A stretch of DNA of 64,000 nt from Sphaerosporella brunnea (GCA_008704415.1 VXIS01000038.1:62001-126000), one strand, 5' to 3'. Shown: positions 10,521 to 22,101, numbered from the stretch's first letter. Made by a program: numbers and translations. Notes: a model not told the origin generated them from the letters alone.

Positions 10521-12361
10521 TTTGAACACTTGCTTGTGCAGGTAAATATACGTTGTTTTTCTATGATCCGGTAACAAGCACGAAGCTTGGCCGCCGGATA
10601 TATCGCTGTCTAAGGAATGGAAATAATCCCTCACGCCTCAGGAACTCGTGCCAGCCAGCGGAAAACTCCCACCATTACTCTACACCACGAGTTGGCGTAA
10701 GCAGGCAACAGAGGGTGTAGGTGCGTCGGTGGGACAGGGCTACAGCGACAGGTAGCACAGTTGACGATAGTTTCCTCCGTAGCCTTCACAACTGGCTGCT
10801 TGTCGTCGAATCTGGAGCTCGCGAGCAACGGATTCACATCATCACAGTGACATCACAGCGCCAATAGCGGACTTTTCATCCCCTCCGTTTATTTTGTCTT
10901 CCCCATTGGCGAATTCACAACCGACCCAAGGGAAGTGAATAAAAACCACTACCAGCTTCCAAACATGCTGTTTCCTGACCTCGGTATCTTGCAGTGCGTT
11001 GTCCATCCACCAATGCAGGTACACGTGCTTCACCGAAGGTGGCGCAGTATGAGCACCCATACGCACACTGATAACATCAGGCTTTGTGGACGGACTAATA
11101 TCATGCGTAGGGTCTTGCTGGTTCAACGCAATCTCTTTTTGTTCTCACTCTGTGTGCTCCCAAAACCTAAGATACCGATATCCACGGTCGTCAGAAATAA
11201 TTCGCTTTACACGATGGAATGCTAAACTCTCCCACCCGTCCCGCATCGCGATGTCGACACAGGCCGTTCCTGAGCCTTCTCGTCCAGAGCCAAACATTCA
11301 ATGGACAGTGCTTGAACCTATCCACATCAATGCAATGCGCAGTGTGATTGAGTCTCGTTCGGTTTCATCACACAACGGTCGTCTGTTTTTGCAAATCACG
11401 AGGTTCTCTGTGCACAGAATCGTATGTTTTAAGCCTCATCGGCAGTTCCTGTGGTCTACCAGCTCTTGAGCGGCGGGCTCCAGTACCCTCTCCTGCCATG
11501 GACTCCCAAATCGGTCGCCTCTCCAACACACGGTCCACGGCGTTTCAATACAGCCTGTAGGAACCTGATGTACGCGCCAGCAGACTTTTCCATCAATTTC
11601 ACGCTCTGAGTCAATTTCACGCTCTGAGTGAAGGGTTTCCGGTTCATCGCGTGATTTTTAGAGAGGTTCGTCCCGCACACCGATGTCGCGAAATCAGCCT
11701 CGTTCTTGCAGTGCAAGCTGCGATTGGAGATCACACATTGCTACGCCTCCGCGACTGATGTCCGCTCTCTGTTTCAAACGGCGCGCCGCATCTGTTGGAA
11801 TTCGTTCTCGCAGTAACGCAATCCGTACACCGTCGAGGCTTCGTCATCGTTGAGCAGATATCCAGGGCGAGTGACCCGCAGCTGAACCCAATCCGGGCAA
11901 CAGTGCTTTGTAAACCTTTTGCATGTGAGCGCAGTATCTACATGCATTCGTCTTCATCGACCACGCTTTTTGGGTCCTCAACATCGCTGATCTCACCTTG
12001 GTCTCGGATCGAATGATAGTTGACGTGCGCATATGTACGCGGTGAGGGCGATGTATTCAAACTTCATGGGTGAGACATCGGTGTCAGGAATGTGGGCGCT
12101 GGACCTCTGCAGTATGTCTTTATGAGCTAACCCGTAAAATGGCACCCGGGGAAAAATGTGGTTATCGTGAGTGTCACCATGATGAGGCTTTGCGCTCTGA
12201 ATATCCAGGATACGATTGTGGTGCAGGTGGCTGCGCCGAAATATAGCCGCTGTTGTTTGACTAGCATACACGTATCTGTTCTATCCTGGCGACCTGATTT
12301 TTCTGCCGACCCACTGGCCCGGCCTCTCGACCAACTGGCCAGTTTTCTCTGCAGCTCAGGC
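10521..12361. other. Gene-free interval
   Basis: Short frames on both strands only. No intron-joined model, transposon end or tandem repeat was found. Confidence 0.45.
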
Positions 12362-13138
12362 CAGTTTGGTCAGTAGCCGGACCAAACAGCCTGGGCAGGG
12401 CCGCCAGGCCTGTTGTTCAGCACGGCTGGTGTCGCAAGCATGAGTAAGGCCGGAATCGGGACTTACACGCCCGAATGCCGCCACTCGTCAAGTACTCCAC
12501 TGACCAGATTTCGTGTTTTCAAGTACCGGTCGCAGCGCCATTGTGTGGCTCATCAGTGATTATCAGTGAAGCCTTCATGCAAAGCACACGGGACCGCTTA
12601 CCTATCGATGGCACGGGCCATTGTTGTTTCGCTGCGAATCCTACGTTCCCAGAGCATCCTAACCGCCTATGACGATTGAATCGGAGTCTGATGGAAGCAC
12701 AAGCCCTCAAGACTTTCTAGCTTTGAAGGTTCCAGTGGTAGGGACTCTAAGCCCATCTGAAATTACAATCTGCCCCTTTTTCCTGGAACACGAGTAAGTG
12801 CAACCCCCATATGATCTTTCATGTTACTGGAAAACGAATAAATACAAGTATCGCAGCTGTCAATAATTGTGTGCAAGATCGTGTCGGTGCCTTCATTGTC
12901 AGTGGAGGGATAATGTGTTTTTAGTTCGTCGCGGAAGGTATAACGGTCGTCCTTGAGGATTCAAGGGGCGACCGTTTTTTTTTCTTTCCTTTGTTTAATT
13001 GTTATTTGCGTGCTGATTCCATTCTCTTGACTTGTTGCGTTTTCACCGGGGCGTTTTAAATGCAGCCCAAAGTGCCAGCCGGTCCTTTTTGATCAGTCCG
13101 ACGCAGCCCGACGCAGCCATGCGGGCCCGCTGGCTCAG
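12362..13138 (+). mobile_element. hAT family A, decayed copy E
   Basis: The left end (CAGTTTGGTCAGTAGCCGG) and right end (AGCCCGACGCAGCC...GGGCCCGCTGGCT) match the termini of copies at 13931-15032 and 21342-22093, as do a CTGATTC-ATTC block and a T-rich stretch near the right end. Length (about 780 bp) is close to the 752-bp copy. The final bases of the right terminus are mutated and no clean 8-bp target duplication remains. Confidence 0.65.
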
Positions 13139-13621
13139 ACGGTCCAGAAGACGTAAATTAGCGTGTACGGTTAGGCACCACATGTGGAAGGCACACTGGA
13201 CACACGAGCAGACATTCCAGTGTTTAGAGATTGCTTCTTCCTTTGTCGCAGAAGCCCCCATAAAGCCAAAATGGCTTCCTACTATCACCCAACTGGTTCT
13301 GCCGGCTCCAGAAACCTGTCATCGAAGCGTCAGAGCTCCGTGTTCTCGTCCACTGAGACAGCTACTCTATCGTCCTACTCTATCGTCAGGTTGTTTGTAT
13401 TCAGCATAATGATGCAATTTGTGTTCTATTCTGCACACAGCCTGAATTACCACTGTCAAACTCCGGTGCCTAACGAGTGTGTGCCGACGATTTCACTTGA
13501 TAGCGAAGACATCGACACTTTTGCTCGCATGTAGGAGCCACTGAGATTCTACCAGTGAATCGAGTTGTGACCGATGGGGAGGTAGACTTGCAATCCACCC
13601 GCTGCGCTTGGCGCCGTGGGA

Positions 13622-13745
13622 ATATTCTTAGCGCGACGCTAAGAATATCTTACCGGAGGGAATTGCGAATCCAGTTGTTGGTGACATTACCCTGACTGCT
13701 GACAAAGACTCACTCTGGCCAAGAACGCTGTTCGCTAAAAATGAA
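13622..13745 (+). repeat. Hairpin repeat family, copy 2
   Basis: The 12-bp perfect stem ATATTCTTAGCG/CGCTAAGAATAT encloses a CGA loop (13622-13648). It is followed at the same distance as in copies 1 and 3 by a TGACATTA...GACTGCTGACAAAGACTCACTCTGG...GAACGCTG block. It lies 185 bp from hAT copy A. Confidence 0.75.
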
Positions 13746-13930
13746 ATAAAAAAACAACACAAACCCTCCATCACATTATGATTAATAAAAGAACACCCTA
13801 TTGATGATCGAAACCCTCTGTGAATACAGCATTCTTGCGTGTTTCTGGCGTCAGTACAGTTACTCGGTCACTTGCTGAACTTCGGACTCATCGTTGGAAA
13901 GTGAGACTGCTTTTCTTATAAGATGTGAAG

Positions 13931-15032
13931 AAGTGTTGTCAGTAGCCGGCCGAAATAGCCTGGGCTGATCGGGCTGTTTAATCAGCCCACGAAACAGCCC
14001 ACGCAGCCCGGCTCGCAAGGCGTGCCGACGTACCACGCGAGACCAAGCATGCTCTAGAAATGACCCCCCTCCAACCTGAACCCTCAATACCTTCTGGCAT
14101 CGTGCTGACGGGTGCCGCCAGTCATTAAATGCGAGTGCTCGTCAGTGATGGGGGAATCAAACACCCCTTCATTGGTAATGGACTGGATCATGGTGACAAA
14201 TACACGAGAATCCTCGGAAAAAATTCAGTCTACATTGCAGCCATTGTCCGGGATTCCAAAGGGATGTAGGATTACGTTTGATCTATGGCAAAGAGAGAGC
14301 ATCCCGGTGACTATCAAGAATAGCTTGATGATGTCAAATCATCGGTTCACGCTTTGTGCGAAACGCAGTACAAGGGGGGAGATGCTGGAGAACATGTTTC
14401 CACTTCAGGAATGGCACCCTCAAACAATGACTATCTTTATGCCTCAATGTTTGATTCTCACCAGGACTCCCCCGTAATTCCCATGCTGGGTCGCATCAAA
14501 ATGTGAGAGCCAGTGGCAAGACACGCAAAAACAAGTCTCCATCAGAGCAAACCATTCTTGCAGCAGGTCAGGATAAAAATCCTCTAGATGAATATGAGTG
14601 TTGGTGCCGTGAAGATATCCTCGGCTAGCAACAATGGCTCTAGAGATTCCATCAGTCAGCTGAGGTAGAACGTAGATTTAGTAGCTCGAAGCTCACTCTT
14701 TCTGAGCGTAGGGCGCACCTTGATTGCGAGATTGTTGAGGTGCTTGAGTGCTTGAGCCACTGAGATCCAGCGGGGATGATTTCATCCTGCGACGTATGAT
14801 GGTCAAGCGGGAGAGGATGTCTTAGAGAAGGGGAAGGGGACGATATCTTTTTGTTTTGTTTTTGTCAAAGCGCTGATTCAATCCACTGGCCTCATTTTCA
14901 TTATCGCTGGAGTTGGCAGCCAGCCCAACAGCCGGCCCGTCAGAATGCAGTCCAAACAGCCAGCCGGGCTTTTTAATCAGCCCGACGTAGCCCAACGCAG
15001 CCGGCCGGGCCGGCTGGCTACTGACAACACTG
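13931..15032 (+). mobile_element. hAT family A element, 1102 bp with perfect 8-bp target duplication
   Basis: The terminal inverted repeats are (C/A)AGTGTTGTCAGTAGCC on the left and GGCTACTGACAACACTG on the right, flanked on both sides by ATGTGAAG (13923-13930 and 15033-15040). An 8-bp duplication and CA-TG ends are hallmarks of the hAT superfamily. GC-rich subterminal repeats (GGGCTG/CAGCCC) occupy about 100 bp at each end, as in hAT elements with clustered transposase-binding sites. The interior carries a hAT dimerisation relic (14659-14763) and an unrecognised open frame at 14112-14477. Confidence 0.9.
14659..14763 (+). pseudogene. hAT transposase C-terminal dimerisation relic
   Basis: The frame reads AEVERRFSSSKLTLSERR, then AHLDCEIVEVLECLSH and a stop. 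This matches the conserved core of the hAT C-terminal dimerisation region: (S)A-x-VER-x-FS near the start, an RR-x-x-L in the middle and a V-x-x-L-x-x-L end (family knowledge). A stop lies shortly upstream, so the transposase is truncated. Confidence 0.75.
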
Positions 15033-16085
15033 ATGTGAAGTGCCTTGCATCCGGAGCATTCATAGATGAGTCCGGATAGTGCATGTGCTGCTAGCAACCA
15101 CCGTCGAGCTGTCGGTAGTGCCAGGATTAAATTGTGCACCCTGCTTGGGTGCTGCGGATTCCGTTGTCCATTCATCTAAATCTCACTATTAGCTTTTAAA
15201 TTTCCACCCTGCATGGTGATTAAGAGCCAGTCACTAACCGGTTCATCTTCCTCTGGATTTGCAGTCCGTCGGGCAGCGCGGGTTCTACCATCATCACAGG
15301 GTTTGTACCGCACTCCAGGCTGCCAGACAGAGAGTTCTGTAACATCAAGCCCTGAGCGATTGCAGTTTTTGCAGTGGGTAGTTTCATCCACAGACTAACT
15401 CGGCGAGAGCACGGTATGCTTCCGCTGTTGATCCATCGCCAACGCATCATCTCTGACGTCTCTCACATCGTGTTCTTCAAATAGTGGCTTCCGAACGTTG
15501 TCGTGTTCCAACTCTCCGTCGTTTCCTGGGCTGCCGTCCAACTTCCATCTAAAAACCACCATTGGCCTGTGTAGTTCTAAATCGAGAGCCAGCCGCTGAC
15601 CAGCTCATGTCGAGCCGCATTTCAAGTCCTGCAGGCAACATCTACTCTGCAACCATTACACAATGTATTGCGTTTTGCCGGTTTCCAGAGAACTCTTCAA
15701 TTGGAAGTTCTGATTGGCGGCAGGTTCTGCCGAGCACCGTGTCATTTTATTATATATCGAAAGTGTTTTTGGTGTGGGTGAAAGGACTCACATGCGACGT
15801 GTGCACTGAGATGGAAAAGGTGGTTGCGAGGGAGAAGGTGATTGCAAAGTAGTCAACGAAGGAGGTCGTGGGTGAGGAGGCAAGACTCTCTCGCTTCACA
15901 GCTAGCACTCGCACGGATACATACAATTCTATTCGATTCCGCAACTCTCTACAAATCTAGCGGCATGTACAGCAGCGTAATTGCTCCGCAGTGTCGTCGC
16001 TAATGTTCCTCCATGGCTTCGCTTAGGGTTGAGCCTCCACCGCCACCGGTAAACGCCACTGGGAAAACGCCACACCACTGGTCTA

Positions 16086-16499
16086 CAGTGTTCTCAACAG
16101 TCAGCCCGCCCGGCCGGCTGCGTTGGGCGGGTGTGGGCTGATCAAAAAGCCCGCCCGGCTGCTTGGGCTGCAGCCCACAATGACGACAAATACGGCCACC
16201 GTGATGTAAACTACTGCTGTGAAATGAATAGTACATAAAGATGTTCGCCGTGCAAAACAATGACTAAGAGGAGATCACTCGATAGAAGCATCACAGATCC
16301 TGAAAAGATTATTGTCGCCGATTGAAACCCGCCACTCGCGGTGGCCGGTCTTCACCGGAGATCACTCAAAGCTCTGGCAGCCGGGCTGGCCCGACCGCAG
16401 GCTGGGCCGTTGAGCTGATGCAAAAAGCCCGCCGGGCTGGCTGCTTAAAGCAGCGAGCCCAGCCCGCCCGGCTGTTTGGGCTGGCTACTGAGAACACTG
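16086..16499 (+). mobile_element. hAT family A, 414-bp MITE
   Basis: The ends CAGTGTTCTCAACAGTC and GGCTACTGAGAACACTG match family A termini. The flanks CTGGTCTA (16078-16085) and CTGCTCTA (16500-16507) agree at 7 of 8 bases, a slightly decayed target duplication. GC-rich GCCCGCCCGGCTG repeats fill both subterminal regions. No coding capacity. Confidence 0.85.
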
Positions 16500-16566
16500 C
16501 TGCTCTATATAGGGATAGATAGATAGTTGCGAACGACGGCGAGGTAGGGCTTGTTACCCGCCCAGC

Positions 16567-16735
16567 TTGTCACGTGCTGCGCTATGGGATTATTCTTAGC
16601 GCCACGCTAAGAATATGTCTAGCCGCAGTGGGGAGTACTGACGCTGCGCTGTACTCGACGTCATGTTACCAGAGACTCGAACGCTGTTCGGGCAATAAAG
16701 CCCGGTGAGAAGGAGGTATTCTTCGTCACTCCTCC
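16567..16735 (+). repeat. Hairpin repeat family, copy 3
   Basis: The hairpin at 16591-16615 has an 11-bp stem with a CCA loop. The flanks GTCACGTGCTGCGCTATGGGA (shortened here) and the downstream GACGTCATG...AGACTCGAACGCTGTTCGGG correspond to copy 1 in inverted orientation. It begins 68 bp after the end of the 414-bp MITE. Confidence 0.8.
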
Positions 16736-18700
16736 AGGTAGGTTCCGAACTAAGCCCGTGACAGCTGGCGTATGTGTAATTGGCTGGTGACAACAGACAG
16801 TAATACCTGCACCGAAGTAGATATATTGGTCAGGCTGTGCCGGTTCTGGCGGTGATCTGGAAGCACGTACAATCATGTCTCTATAGTTACGTGTCACAGA
16901 TACCGATACACATTGCGGCATCTTTGGCATTGTCATTCTGGCACCATTGTGCGGCAGAAACCCGTCACCACACCCTTGTATGAACTGAAAGCACTAGCCA
17001 TTGTGCCTCTACAGCTCAGATGCTATTCCCCCCATAGCTACCTGAACGGCTACTGCTGCTGGCCCGACTATCGCCTGAATACCGCGCACCGGGGAACCCC
17101 GCTGTTTGAGAGGATTTGATGCACACGAGCCAGTGGGTAGCCTCGAGTCGTATTGGGAGTTTTCCAGGCTCCGTGCGTGAGCTCGATACGGCCCTGCAGA
17201 AGGACAGTTTGAAACCGACGTTGTGTTATTTCAGCGCAAAAGAACTTGTGATGTGATGTCATGTCGAAGCCGTCGAGGACGCGCTGTGACGGCGGAGGAC
17301 ATAATCCCCGGCGGCTTAGGGAGTATCGCGGCCATAGTAGGTTTGCCCCTCCGAATCGACCCAGTGACTCCGGATCGCTCGAGAATATGTGGCGCTGCGA
17401 GACAGCAGCCGGCGCGTTGCTGCACCCGGGGAGTAAGAGGGATGGGTGAGAGCGATGGGTGCACCCGCAGGCGAAGGAGGCAGAGGAACTCGGGGTTATG
17501 CAAGCACTACGTACTCAAGCACAATGTATGTGAAGCGCGCGCGTGTGTGTTCCGTGAAGTGCGCAGATTGTGCGTGTCTGCGGTCGGCAGCGTGGCGTGC
17601 CTCGTAGGCAGTCTGTATATCAGCACGGCGGGGCGTCAAAAACGGGAGCTAGCGGGCGGTATCGTGACCGCGGCCGCAATGGGTGACCAAAAACTAGCAC
17701 TCGTGTTTATCCGACGCTTGTTGGGCTGGCACTTGCTGTTGGCACACCACCACTGCATCTTCCATCGGAGCATGAGACGTAGACCAGGGACGGAAATGCA
17801 AAGGCAAAGGTCGGGCCTGAACCGTTTTCGTTCGGTGAAAATATGTTGCCCCGAGCTGGTTGGGCTTGTGTCCATCGCCTTTGCACATGCACTGTCGAAA
17901 GTAGACACCGCCAGAACTGTAACGCGGGTGAATGATCATTGAGCGGGCTAACTAAAACCTGCGTGCCGAGGCGGGACATTAAACATGAGCTATCACTTTC
18001 CGGCTGTGGGTATTTCCGGAAGTTTTTACACTACCCTGAATCCTCGGTACAGCATTCCAATCCTCGTCGCAATCTGCAATCCGTGTGTTGCCCGATGGAT
18101 GACCGCGCGAGATCACTGTCTGCGCTTCCTCTTCGCCGACGGTGTTGCCAGTGCGGAGATATGGCTGTACACGTCTACTACGGCGGGGTATTTCTTCCAC
18201 AAACACCAAACGCGTTTTCGCTGCCGCGTCGCTGGGATCGATCTGCGTTGTTTGCTGACTGGCATCGGCTATAGACAAGCACTGGGTCCACGTTCGACGA
18301 CGACGGTTGTCCAGGACCGCCAGGCACTTCCGTCCGCGGTGCTTCGTGAACCCTGGTGTCCGCTTAGCTTTGTATCCCTAGTGGCGCAAAGGTGCCGTTT
18401 GACAATTTGGCGTTTGAGGGCGAAAGTTTACAATTCTAAGGAATCGGGGTTTGGTGGCATCACTGGGGCTTGCTAAAGAAACGGAAATGTTATGTTTCCC
18501 GCTATGGTTCCGAGTAAGCCAGACAGCACTGCACCGCTTCCAGGCTTCCTCCTCGATGCTGCCGCGACAGGGTTTCTGTCTTGCGGCTGGAGGGTGGCGG
18601 TGGTATCACCAGTTATACGCTATATCCCCAGCAACAGCCTCAACATTGGCGCGAACCTTCAAAACAACTATCAACCGATGTCGAGGGAGGGTACTGCCGT
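16736..18700. other. GC-rich interval with long but unsupported frames
   Basis: Frames of up to 239 codons occur (for example 17223-17942 plus), but they begin at non-ATG codons, overlap open frames on the other strand and show no domain. A minus-strand frame at 17979-18278 continues upstream with KCLAVLDNRRRR, faintly like the DN motif of a Tc1/mariner-type DDE domain, but this is too weak for a call. Confidence 0.35.
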
Positions 18701-18712
18701 CCGTCCTGGGTG

Positions 18713-19208
18713 TCACCTTGCTGCTGCGACGCAGGCATTGGCAGGTGACTGAGCGGGTCGTCGCGGTGAGAGTGACCTTGGCTGGTCTTCCTCTCTGTTT
18801 CTTTGCTGCTCCCCCGACTCAGGAACAGCTAAGCCTATCCCGGATAGTGTAGGCTTCGTGTAGTCGTTCACCGCTGCGGGAACCGCGGTTGGCTTCGACA
18901 TGTTCGCAGGCTGAGGGTAGCAACAGCCTTTGCAGGCCGTCCTCGCTTCCTCCTTGCTGGCGCCGTGGATCTCTTCCGACAACCCGCAGCTGGCCCGGTC
19001 GCGGCTGTCGACCGCTGCAACCGTATTACCCGCACGAGAGGGGGGCGCAATCGGCAAAGCAGTGCGCGGGGTCAACTGATGCGTCCGTGCAGGTACAGCC
19101 GGCGATGGGTTGTGCAGCACGCTTGTTCGCCGCGGGCGCGGGCTTTGACGGCAGAGGGTGCAGCTGGTTGTGGTTGCCGATTGCGTCGCGGGCTTCGTGT
19201 GTTGCCAT
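18713..19208 (-). CDS. Candidate small gene behind a TATA box, unknown product
   Basis: ATG at 19208 lies about 40 bp downstream of TATATAA (about 19245-19252 on this strand) and a C/T-rich leader (tccttcacgatctccatcatc), a convincing fungal promoter arrangement. The frame reads MATHEARDAIGNHNQLHPLP and runs 60 codons to 19026. A second frame, open from 19120 to 18713, then carries a more coding-like peptide (CGLSEEIHGASKEEARTACK). A frameshift or an unseen intron would join them. Product unknown, probably low complexity. Confidence 0.4.
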
Positions 19209-19242
19209 CGTGGATGTGAGGATGATGGAGATCGTGAAGGAG

Positions 19243-19256
19243 GGTTGTTATATACC
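19243..19256 (-). promoter_or_regulatory. TATA box for the candidate gene at 19208
   Basis: GTATATAACA on the minus strand, followed by a pyrimidine-rich leader of about 40 nt and then ATG. Confidence 0.5.
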
Positions 19257-19763
19257 TGCCGGTACCTTTGGGGTAGCTACCTGAATCGGCGCCCGGACTC
19301 CGGGTGCAAATGATGAAGCGTCAGTCGTACCCCACCATATCGGACGGATCCAGTGCTTGAGCAACAACTACTCCAGCGCGCCGATGTAGACGCCAGGTTG
19401 TGTGGTGGAAAGGCTTTTGTGCCGGCGCGCGGTGTAACCGACGCGCGCAGGGTGCAAGACGGTGCATACGTGGGGTTGCGAGCGGAATGGTCGCAGTTGG
19501 AAGATCTAGTTCGCCTAGGCAGTGTGTTATTTACCACGGGTTCCGGCGGAGCTGGGGCGTGTTTGCGATTGCCGGCGGCGGCGTGGTGATTGCATACCTG
19601 GCTGTCGTTTGCAGGCAGATGTTTTGACGTGGCGAAGCAGGTGAGCTTCACTCACGGTCACGCTTGTTCACACTGCGATGAAGCTGCCAGCGCTTTCCAG
19701 CGCGGCTTTTTGGGACTGTGGGTGGACACCGGATGGCGTTCTGGGGGCCATAGAAGCGGTTGC

Positions 19764-20162
19764 CTAAACAGGCGGGCAAGTAACAAGGGTGTGCTGAGTT
19801 CCACGTTCTAACCAACGTACGAGAGATTTGATATCGAAAGGAAAAAACATATAAACATCACGATTCTGCCAGTTTCCAAAGCGCTTGTTCATTCCAAGTG
19901 GAAGATTTCCAGGTGGGGTCACAAAGGGGCCTGCTGGCACCCATTCAGGACCAACTGTAGGAGCCTTCCTGACGGTCTCGGCAGAGTGGTGTAACGGCAT
20001 CTGGGCAGGGTAGAAGCAATAGTGGAGAACTTCCCGGCAGTCTCTTTGTAACGGGACAGGCGCGAGGAAACGTCCAAGGTACGTAGCTTTCGAGGCAAGG
20101 ACCGGAGGCAGGAGGACAAGGACAAGAGGCAGAACAAGACGAGACAAGACAAGGTGGTTCAA
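19764..20162 (-). CDS. Doubtful frame after a TATA/CACGTG promoter; possible LTR remnant
   Basis: A 132-codon frame starts without ATG with a hydrophobic Leu/Val/Pro run that resembles a signal peptide; the first ATG is at 20000 and would give 78 residues. Upstream on the same strand are TATTTATG in reverse (20242-20249, CATAAATA), a CT-rich tract and two GTCACGTGAC palindromes. The upstream limit TGTCACGTGAC is a plausible LTR start and abuts a telomeric repeat, so this may be a solo LTR rather than a gene. I cannot decide between the two. Confidence 0.25.
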   Translation of the reverse strand: MNHLVLSRLVLPLVLVLLPPVLASKATYLGRFLAPVPLQRDCREVLHYCFYPAQMPLHHSAETVRKAPTVGPEWVPAGPFVTPPGNLPLGMNKRFGNWQNRDVYMFFPFDIKSLVRWLERGTQHTLVTCPPV

Positions 20163-20241
20163 GGTTACTAGGTTCGCTAGTATACAAGACGTTCTGTAAA
20201 GAAGAGAAGAAGAAAAGAAACAAAAACAAGTGAAACCTCGC

Positions 20242-20281
20242 TATTTATGCTTTCCCGTCACGTGACCGCGCGTCACGTGAC
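20242..20281 (-). promoter_or_regulatory. CATAAATA box and paired GTCACGTGAC palindromes
   Basis: Two perfect 10-bp palindromes containing CACGTG lie at 20257-20266 and 20272-20281, next to a TATA-like CATAAATA read on the minus strand. CACGTG is the usual binding site of bHLH factors. Confidence 0.5.
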
Positions 20282-20282
20282 A

Positions 20283-20293
20283 CCCTAACCCTA
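20283..20293. repeat. Interstitial telomeric repeat (CCCTAA)
   Basis: CCCTAACCCTA directly follows the outer CACGTG palindrome. Confidence 0.6.
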
Positions 20294-20667
20294 GCGCCGA
20301 GCCACCCCTTAACCTTGAGCCGTGACACAGATATCCCCTGCCAGCGAATGGAACATTGATGTGCTTGGCTGGGCAACAGGTAAAAGCTAAGCCCGAATAC
20401 GTTCTATGCCCATATACACCTGACATGTCAGTCGAGACCCCTTCTCCAATGGTAATATGCAGGTGGAGAAGCAAGCAGCTTGCGGTGGAAATGGCTTCGA
20501 CAAAAGCGCATGTAGCTTCTATCTTCGCAAGTCTGCGTGATTGTACTGCTATGCGGGAACCGTAATACAACCTGGGAGGAACAGCGATGCGAACAATCGA
20601 GATCTTATCTGATAGCCGGTAGTCACGCGTAAAAGGCAGTCATGAATTATCACTCAAACAGTGATTC

Positions 20668-21097
20668 GTGGATGTACTCAAAGGGCTCGATGTTACGAAG
20701 AAAGGCCCATATACCACAACATTCAGAGGTGCGGATTCCACGAACGCTATGTTTCCCGTCCCACTCGAAGACAAGTTGGCGGCTGCTTTGAACCATGACC
20801 CGCAGGGGGACTTGTGGACCACATACCATATCACCGGTGGGCGTTGGTCATGGCTAGAGCTGAAATCTAAACACCTTCCAAGGATCGTAGGTAGCAAAGA
20901 AACAACCGTCGGAGGCTCAAATGTGGATGCCACAGGAAACCCAGCAACCCTCAGACGGTGACCGAAGCTGGCAGGATAAGCGGTTCCTTCGAGATGAGGC
21001 CAAGACTTTTAGCAGCGATTGCAACACTTTTTGCTTTACGGAGGAACAACTCAAACAAGTGAATGCCAGCAGTCCATGGAGACACGAACCCCACTAG
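20668..21097 (+). pseudogene. Two-exon unknown gene fragment, 5' end missing
   Basis: Exon A (20668-20886, 73 codons) contains DPQGDLWTTYHITGGRWSWL. A 49-nt intron (20887-20935, GTAGGT...CACAG) joins it in phase to exon B (20936-21097), which reads ETQQPSDGDRSWQDKRFLRD and ends at TAG 21095-21097 after 53 codons. Without splicing the frame would stop early. A TGA lies two codons upstream of exon A and no ATG opens it, so the 5' part is lost or lies in an exon I could not place. An upstream stretch (20340-20560) also has coding-like frames with a CTGAC...CAG acceptor near 20430. Family unknown. Confidence 0.45.
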
Positions 21098-21341
21098 ATA
21101 TTATTGGGGCATGACCACAGTCTATACAAGAACGAGTTGTGGCTACATTCCGAGAAACAGTCCCAGCGGTGTGCCTATTTAGCAATACTTTTCAAAGGTA
21201 GACCGTATTTTGAACTATCACGTCACATATAAGATATTTTGGACCACCCTGACTGCTGCCATGGTGTACAACAGCTACCTGCAAGTCCCCGCAGGCGGAG
21301 TTCCGCAATTTGTGACGCCGCCCCGCATTATAGGTATCACT

Positions 21342-22093
21342 CGGTGTTGTGGGTAGCTGGCTGAAACAGCCTGCGCTGATCGGCCCGGCTGTTTCATCAG
21401 CCCACCAAACATCCCCACGCAGCCCAACTGCGGCCCGGCTGGCAAGGCGCGCCGACGAACCTCCTCTAGAAATCACCCCGCCCAGTGGCATCGCGCTGAC
21501 AGGTGGCTACTCCGCCCGCCGTTAAACACGAGTGCTCGTCACTGATGCGGCAAACAAACGCCCCCTGACCTGCCAGTGTATCAACGGTGATTATCTCTCC
21601 ATCAGCTAGCAATTGTGTGCTATCATCATGTGGTCCTATACACCAATGCAAATTCAATCAGACTCTGACTCAAGCGTGAGTTCGCAAGAAGACGAAAACC
21701 CAGCCAGAAGCGAGGTAGAAAGGAGATCAAAATCACCGGCACACCCACTGAGGGGAGAAAATCAAAAACCGGCCGTAAAACATTCCATATTTACCTATAT
21801 GAAGCGCTGGTGTGCTTGCGTCACGGAGACGCTGCGGGGATAATTTCATCTTGTGACGTTATAAGGGTCAAGCGGGAGAGGATGTCTTGGGGAAGCGGAA
21901 GGGGACAACATCTTTTTGTTTAAAGCACTGATTCAATTCAGTTCACCTTTTTCCTTAAGCGTTCGCTGCCGCCGCAGTTGGAAGCCCAACAGCCGGACCG
22001 TCAGAATACAGCCCAAACAGCGAGTAGGGCTTTTTGTTCAGCCTGAGGCAGCCCGACGAAGCTGGCCGGGCCGGCTGGCTACTGACAACACTG
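21342..22093 (+). mobile_element. hAT family A element, 752 bp with perfect 8-bp target duplication
   Basis: The termini CGGTGTTGTGGGTAGC and GGCTACTGACAACACTG are flanked by GTATCACT on both sides (21334-21341 and 22094-22101). The interior matches the 1102-bp copy at both ends, including a GCATCG-GCTGACRGGTG block on the left and GGTCAAGCGGGAGAGGATGT on the right, with a different internal deletion. No intact transposase. Confidence 0.9.
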
Positions 22094-22101
22094 GTATCAC
22101 T

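Noticed and set aside
12940..12985. GC hairpin followed by a T run, like a bacterial intrinsic terminator
   Set aside because: The sequence is nuclear fungal DNA inside a decayed hAT element whose right end is naturally T-rich; no transcript logic supports a terminator.
17223..17942. 239-codon plus-strand frame
   Set aside because: Starts at a non-ATG codon, overlaps open frames on the minus strand, and has no domain or codon bias; probably a chance frame in GC-rich sequence.
20430..20550. Cys-containing short exon reminiscent of a small secreted killer-type protein
   Set aside because: Only two cysteines in a 35-residue frame with no signal peptide and no matching cysteine pattern; splice phase does not fit.
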